Assembly (NCBI RefSeq): GCF_010974945.1
Contig: NZ_JAAIVB010000073.1
Span: 78,168-142,167, forward strand
DNA length: 64,000 nt
Direction: 5' to 3'
From: Noviherbaspirillum galbum
GTDB lineage: Bacteria > Pseudomonadota > Gammaproteobacteria > Burkholderiales > Burkholderiaceae_D
A program made the position numbers and the translations under genes. Positions 59,650-64,000 of the stretch are shown piece by piece (position 1 is the stretch's first letter; the number at the start of each line of letters is the position of its first letter). The notes under the pieces are model-generated. The model was not told the origin of the DNA. It saw only the letters and a list, made by a program, of their open reading frames with translations, and did not search any database.

Positions 59650-60894
59650 ATGAAGAAAAATTCCAAGCCTTGCCAACTCGTGTTCAGCATGCTGATCGGC
59701 CTGACCGCATCCCTGGCGATGCAGAACGCATCGGCTGAGCCCAACAAGCAGGTTCTCGACAGCGCCAGCCAATACAAGGACGAAGCCGTCAAGCTGCTGG
59801 AACGCCTCGTCAACATCGATTCCGGCACGGCCAACGCCAAGGGATTGGACCAGGTCGGCGGCATCGTCCAGGAAGAACTGAAGAAACTGGGCGCAAATGT
59901 CGAGGTGGTTCCAGCGGCGCCAGCCTTGAGCAACAACATCCTGGCAACCTTCACCGGAACAGGCAGCGCGAAAATCCTGCTGATGGCCCACATGGATACG
60001 GTGTTCAAGGATGGCACGGCGGCCGCCAAGCCTTTCCAAGTCAAGGACGGCCGTGCCTACGGCCCCGGAGTCATGGACAACAAGGGCGGCATCGTCGCCG
60101 GGCTCTATGCCCTGAAAATCCTGAAGCAGATCGATTTCCGGAACTACGGCCGGATTACCTTGCTGGTGAACACCAATGAGGAGACCGGCTCGACCGGGAC
60201 GCGCTCCCTGATCGAGAAGCTCGCCAAGGAACATGACGTCACGCTGAACCTGGAACCCGGCCGGCCGGCCGACGGACTCGTCGTCTGGCGCAAGGGCAGC
60301 GGAACCGCCGTCATCGACGTCAAGGGGAAGGCGGCCCATGCAGGCGTCGCGCCCGAGAGCGGCCGCAACGCCGCGGTCGAACTGGCGCATCAGGTGCTCG
60401 CGATGCGCAACCTCGGGGACAGCCAGAAGCAGACCACCGTCAACTTCACCGTTCTCAAGACCGGCGAAGCGAAAAACGTCATTCCCGACGCGGCGACCGG
60501 CTACGGCGACGTGCGCGTCGCGGTGCCCGAGGAATTCGATCGTGTCGAGAAAGACATGGCCAACATCGCCGCGAACAAGCTGATTCCCGACACGCAAGTC
60601 AAAACGAGCGTGATCCGCGGATTCCCGCCGATGCCCAAGAACGCGAAGTCGGACGCGCTTGCCGGGACCGCGCAAGCCATCTATGCCGAACTGGGCAAGA
60701 AGCTGACGCTGGAAGGCAGCGGCGGAGCGGCGGACGCCAGCCTGTCCGCGGGCGTCGGCACGCCGACGCTGGATGGTTTCGGCATCGTTGGCGGAAACAT
60801 CCATACGCCGGACGAGTACGCTGAAATCGAGAGCATCGTGCCGCGCTTCTATCTGCTGACGCGGATGATCATGGAGCTGGGCGCCAGGAAGTAA
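59650..60894 (+). CDS. Exported M20-family metallopeptidase (carboxypeptidase G2-like)
   Basis: 414 residues with a signal peptide (QLVFSMLIGLTASLAMQNAS, then AEP). M20 zinc ligands and catalytic residues are visible: His114 and Asp116 (MAHMDTV), Asp143 (GPGVMDNKGG), Glu177/Glu178 (NTNEETGSTG), Glu202 (NLEPGRPADG), and a final His in GGNIHTPDEY. The dimerisation/lid domain inserts near KGKAAHAGVAPESGRNA. The closest well-known relative is carboxypeptidase G2, which removes glutamate from folates and similar amides. The enzyme is periplasmic or secreted. A GAAAGAGGAGAC ribosome site precedes the ATG. Confidence 0.92.
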   Translation: MKKNSKPCQLVFSMLIGLTASLAMQNASAEPNKQVLDSASQYKDEAVKLLERLVNIDSGTANAKGLDQVGGIVQEELKKLGANVEVVPAAPALSNNILATFTGTGSAKILLMAHMDTVFKDGTAAAKPFQVKDGRAYGPGVMDNKGGIVAGLYALKILKQIDFRNYGRITLLVNTNEETGSTGTRSLIEKLAKEHDVTLNLEPGRPADGLVVWRKGSGTAVIDVKGKAAHAGVAPESGRNAAVELAHQVLAMRNLGDSQKQTTVNFTVLKTGEAKNVIPDAATGYGDVRVAVPEEFDRVEKDMANIAANKLIPDTQVKTSVIRGFPPMPKNAKSDALAGTAQAIYAELGKKLTLEGSGGAADASLSAGVGTPTLDGFGIVGGNIHTPDEYAEIESIVPRFYLLTRMIMELGARK

Positions 60895-60933
60895 GCGCAC
60901 GGGCAGCTTGGGCTGCCCGATTTCCGAACGGCG

Positions 60934-63900
60934 CTATTCCGCTGCAAGCGCCGTTTTCCAGTCCTGCCGCGCGAGCCACGGCGGCACCTGCGCCGCCGGC
61001 ATCGGCCGCGAAAACAGGTAACCCTGGAACTCATCGCATCCCTCGCGGGCGAGCAGCTCGCGCTCCTCCTCGCACTCCACTCCCTCCGCAACCACGCCCA
61101 TGCCGAGCGCCTGGCCTAGCCCGATGATCACCTTCGTCACCGCATGGCTTTGCGCCGAGGTGTGCACGTTGCGCACGAACGACTTGTCGATCTTGATCTT
61201 GTCGAGCGGGAAACGATACAGGTAGTTGAGGCTGGAATAGCCGGTGCCAAAATCATCGACCGACACCAGGACGCCGAGGCGCTTGATTTCCTGCAGCTGC
61301 TTGATGGCCTGCTCGGCATGATCCATCAGGGTCGATTCGGTCAGCTCGAGTTCGATGCTGCCCGGCGTGGTGCCATGCGCCGTCAGCGCGCCCTTGAGGA
61401 TGGACAGGAATCCCTGGTCCTTGAGCTGCAAGGCCGAGATGTTGACCGACAGCGGAATCTCGCCCAGCCCCCGGGCCTTCCATTCGCGCTGCTGCCGGCA
61501 TGCCTCGCGCAGCACCCAGGTGCCGATCTCGCCGATGATGCCCGACTCTTCCGCCGCCTCGATGAAATGCACGGGAGGGAGCAAGCCCTTTTCCGGATGC
61601 TCCCAGCGCACCAGGCACTCGAAGCCGACCGCCCCCCCGCGCCTGGCCGACACCCTAGGCTGGTAATGCAGCACGAACTCGTTCTGCAGCACGGCGCGGC
61701 GCAATTCGCTGTCGAGATGCAGCCGCTGCACCACCTGGTCGTTCAGCTCCGCGGTAAAGAACTGGAAATTGTTTCGTCCGGAATGCTTGGCCTTGTACAT
61801 CGCCGCGTCGGCATTGCGCATCAGGTCGCTGATGGAAAGGCCGTCGCCGGGATACATCGCGATGCCGACGCTGCAGGTGACATACAGGCTCACGCCTTCC
61901 ACCTGGTGCTGCTCGCACAGGCCCGGCAGCAGCCGCCGTTCCATGATCGTCCCCACCTCCTGAGGACCGTCGACGTCGTTGAGGACCAGCACGAACTCGT
62001 CGCCGCCGAGCCGGCACACCGTGTCGCCCGCCCGCGTCGCGGTCAGCAGGCGCTGCGCCACCGAGCGCAGCAGGCCGTCGCCGACATGGTGGCCCATCGA
62101 ATCGTTGATGTTCTTGAAGCGGTCGAGGTCGATGAAGACCACCGCCACCTTCGCGCCGCTGCGGTTCGCCTGCTGCAGGGAGACCGACAGCCTTTCCTCG
62201 AACAGGATGCGGTTGGGCAGGTCGGTCAGGGGATCGTGATGCGCCATGTACTGGATGCGCTGCTCCGCTTCCTTCAGCCGAGTGATGTCGATGGTCGTCG
62301 CGATCACATGCGACAACTCCCGCTGCGCATTCCACAGGCTGTCGATGACCAGCCACGCGGAATACGACTGCTTGTCCTTGCGCACGATCCGCACCTCTCC
62401 CTGCCAGGGGCGGCCCGCCCGGATCGCGTCGCTCGTGAGCGGATGATGTTCCTGTTCGTCTTCCATGCCGCCGACCAGCGCCGTCATCGGCTTGCCGATC
62501 AGTTCCAGCCGTTCGTAGTGGACGGCGTTGCAGAAGGCTGGATTGGCGAAGGTGATCTCGAAGCGCGGATTGAGGATGGCGACGCCTTCGGACGAAGACG
62601 CCAGCACCTTCGACGACAGCTCCATGCGCTCCTCCAGCGCCTTGAGCCGGGAGATCGGCGTGAAGGTGGTCAGGACGGCCATGGTGCCCTGGTATTCGAT
62701 CCGGCGCGCCGACACGAGCGACCAGGTCGGCCTGTCCATCGCGTTCCAGCGCACCTCGAACTCATCCACCTTGCCGGTGTCGCTGAGCATCTGGAAAAAC
62801 CGGGCGCGGGCATCGCGGTCCATGCCGGCGGCCCAGGGATCGGCGCCGCTACTATTCATCCACATCTTCGCCGCTTCGTTGGAATGCAGGATGCGGTGGT
62901 CCGGGATGGAGGTCACCACCAGCGCCAGCGGCACGGAATCCAGCAGCACCTGCTGCGCATGCGCCGCGCGCCGCTGCGCTTCCAGTTCCTGTTCCTGCAT
63001 GCGCTGCATGTTCAGGCGTTCCAGCATGTTGTTGAAGCCGTCCACCAGCCGGCCGATCTCGTCCCGGTTGGACCAAGACGCGCGCAAGGTGTAATTGCCG
63101 CTCTTGCTGACGTCGTCGGCCACCGCCGCGAGCATCTTGATCGGCGAAGAGATCTGCCGGGCGACGAAGTAGACGATGGACAGGATCACCAGCAGGAACA
63201 AGGCCGCCGTCCCGAGGTGCAGCCACATCCGCCCATACTCGCGCTCGATGCGGGCCTGCAGCATCCGGTCGAGTTCCGCCGTCGCACTCGACCAGATCGA
63301 CGACAGGGTTTTCACGGACTCGAGCGCGTTTTCGGTGAAGACGTCCCGGAGGAGCGTGCCGCCCGTGATTCCGGCGGCGCGCTCGCTGTCGCTCCGGAAG
63401 GCGTCGAGCGACGCGAGCAGCCGGGCGCCATCCTGCCGCAGCCGCGCGGCGACTTCCGGCGAGGCGGCGGCAACCGCTTCGCTGAAGTCGCTGCGGATGC
63501 CGGTGACGATCGTGTCGAAGCGTCCCTGCACGGCGATGAAGCGGTTTTCGCACCAAGACAGCGGCTGCTCCGGCACCGACGCACCGTCGCAGGGCGTTGC
63601 CAGCCGGGTCATCGCTTCCAGCAGGTCGGGGAAGCGCAGCACCACCAGCGACATCGTGTAGTAACTATCGAGGTCGGGGTCGAGGATGAGGTTGGACTGG
63701 TTGCCGATCCGCGTCAGCAGCTCATGGCCGAGCGCGTAGGCCTTGAGGTGGCCGGATTGCGCCAGCGTGTCCGCTGTCGGCCCGTCCCTGGCCGACAGGG
63801 CTGCCACCAGCTGCTCGCTGAGCGCGCTGGTGCCGAGTTCGCCGTCGCTCCGGCTTTCCTCGTCGGCGAGGCGCTGCGCCCACGGCGCGGCAAGCGCGGC

Positions 63901-64000
63901 AGTGTCGGCAGCCTTCCCCTGCGCGCTTTCCTGTGTCCTCGACATCTGCGCCGACGCGACCGCCGCGAGCGCGCCGGCGACCTGGGCGATGTAATGGCTG
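60934..64000 (-). CDS. Membrane GGDEF-EAL protein with HAMP and PAS domains (5' end outside the window)
   Basis: At least 1003 residues are visible. The frame stays open to the window edge, where YIAQVAGALAAVASAQ suggests the real start lies beyond 64000. Order from the N-terminus: a periplasmic sensor region, a transmembrane helix (LHLGTAALFLLVILSIVYFV), HAMP (RQISSPIKMLAAVADDVSKS), two PAS-like segments, GGDEF and EAL domains. The diguanylate cyclase motif is RLGGDEFVL, with the two Gly-Gly-Asp-Glu-Phe residues intact. The phosphodiesterase part has FECLVRWEHPEKG (variant of EALxRW: ECLVRW), ELTESTLMD, DDFGTGYSSL and KIDKSFV. EAL is changed to ECL, but the other catalytic Glu/Asp residues remain. 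It controls cyclic di-GMP levels in response to an unknown periplasmic signal. Confidence 0.92.
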   Translation of the reverse strand, partial: SHYIAQVAGALAAVASAQMSRTQESAQGKAADTAALAAPWAQRLADEESRSDGELGTSALSEQLVAALSARDGPTADTLAQSGHLKAYALGHELLTRIGNQSNLILDPDLDSYYTMSLVVLRFPDLLEAMTRLATPCDGASVPEQPLSWCENRFIAVQGRFDTIVTGIRSDFSEAVAAASPEVAARLRQDGARLLASLDAFRSDSERAAGITGGTLLRDVFTENALESVKTLSSIWSSATAELDRMLQARIEREYGRMWLHLGTAALFLLVILSIVYFVARQISSPIKMLAAVADDVSKSGNYTLRASWSNRDEIGRLVDGFNNMLERLNMQRMQEQELEAQRRAAHAQQVLLDSVPLALVVTSIPDHRILHSNEAAKMWMNSSGADPWAAGMDRDARARFFQMLSDTGKVDEFEVRWNAMDRPTWSLVSARRIEYQGTMAVLTTFTPISRLKALEERMELSSKVLASSSEGVAILNPRFEITFANPAFCNAVHYERLELIGKPMTALVGGMEDEQEHHPLTSDAIRAGRPWQGEVRIVRKDKQSYSAWLVIDSLWNAQRELSHVIATTIDITRLKEAEQRIQYMAHHDPLTDLPNRILFEERLSVSLQQANRSGAKVAVVFIDLDRFKNINDSMGHHVGDGLLRSVAQRLLTATRAGDTVCRLGGDEFVLVLNDVDGPQEVGTIMERRLLPGLCEQHQVEGVSLYVTCSVGIAMYPGDGLSISDLMRNADAAMYKAKHSGRNNFQFFTAELNDQVVQRLHLDSELRRAVLQNEFVLHYQPRVSARRGGAVGFECLVRWEHPEKGLLPPVHFIEAAEESGIIGEIGTWVLREACRQQREWKARGLGEIPLSVNISALQLKDQGFLSILKGALTAHGTTPGSIELELTESTLMDHAEQAIKQLQEIKRLGVLVSVDDFGTGYSSLNYLYRFPLDKIKIDKSFVRNVHTSAQSHAVTKVIIGLGQALGMGVVAEGVECEEERELLAREGCDEFQGYLFSRPMPAAQVPPWLARQDWKTALAAE

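Noticed and set aside
1..64000. CRISPR arrays, tRNA and rRNA genes
   Set aside because: No regularly spaced direct repeats of CRISPR kind, no cloverleaf-like sequence and no rRNA conserved blocks were seen on either strand; the 59.5 kb repeats are abutting units without spacers.

Overview
The window looks like chromosomal DNA from a GC-rich betaproteobacterium, probably of the order Burkholderiales and perhaps the Oxalobacteraceae. The pointers are the imuA-imuB-dnaE2 mutagenesis cassette, the Liv-type transporter combined with acyl-CoA catabolism, the codon use, and the DUF6494 and DUF6471 genes. The placement is an inference from gene content. Most of the window is accessory DNA arranged in blocks, and some blocks (the TIR gene at 8.2 kb, the genes at 26-28 kb) are visibly more AT-rich than the rest.

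Region 1 (0.4-14.2 kb) is a defence island. It has a HIT-HNH gene pair, a complete QatABCD anti-phage operon (2.6-7.6 kb, minus strand), an integron, and a large DUF262/DUF1524 (GmrSD-like) restriction protein. The integron keeps only an N-terminal relic of its integrase, a LexA box in the integrase promoter region and a likely attI. Its cassettes are separated by four attC sites. The first carries a TIR-domain protein, followed by a YciI-like protein, two membrane proteins and an uncharacterised protein.

Region 2 (14.6-24.4 kb) is a DNA-damage block: an SRAP/YedK-type protein, then the SOS mutagenesis operon imuA-imuB-dnaE2 behind a near-perfect LexA box. After it come a truncated and a complete copy of a secreted DNA/RNA non-specific endonuclease (a third, C-terminal relic lies at 2.3 kb), an ATPase of ABC type with degenerate motifs, and a membrane-anchored Mrr-like nuclease.

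Region 3 (24.4-29.3 kb) is a patchwork: an IS1182-family element with inverted repeats, a 148-bp MITE-like element, several hypothetical genes, an AbrB-type protein and a DUF6471 gene.

Region 4 (29.6-35.9 kb) is the core of a Tn7-like transposon, tnsA-tnsB-tnsC-tniQ, in which each gene overlaps the next by four bases. A small protein with a tyrosine-phosphatase signature follows.

Region 5 (37.0-57.2 kb) is a catabolic island. It has an acyl-CoA dehydrogenase, a metallo-hydrolase, a PaaK-like protein, two enoyl-CoA hydratases, a CoA-transferase, a thiolase, two acyl-CoA ligases, two short-chain dehydrogenases, a complete branched-chain-type ABC importer, a nitronate-monooxygenase-like enzyme and a TetR regulator. 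Together these would import a carboxylic acid, activate it to a CoA thioester and degrade it by beta-oxidation. The substrate cannot be read from the sequence. The island lies between the intact tniQ and a second, 5'-truncated tniQ (57.2-57.9 kb) that is a close but non-identical homologue, so it was probably carried or assembled by related Tn7-like elements.

Region 6 (57.9-64.0 kb) holds small conserved genes, a tandem repeat, an exported M20 carboxypeptidase G2-like peptidase, and a large membrane GGDEF-EAL protein that runs off the window edge. I found no tRNA, rRNA or CRISPR array.
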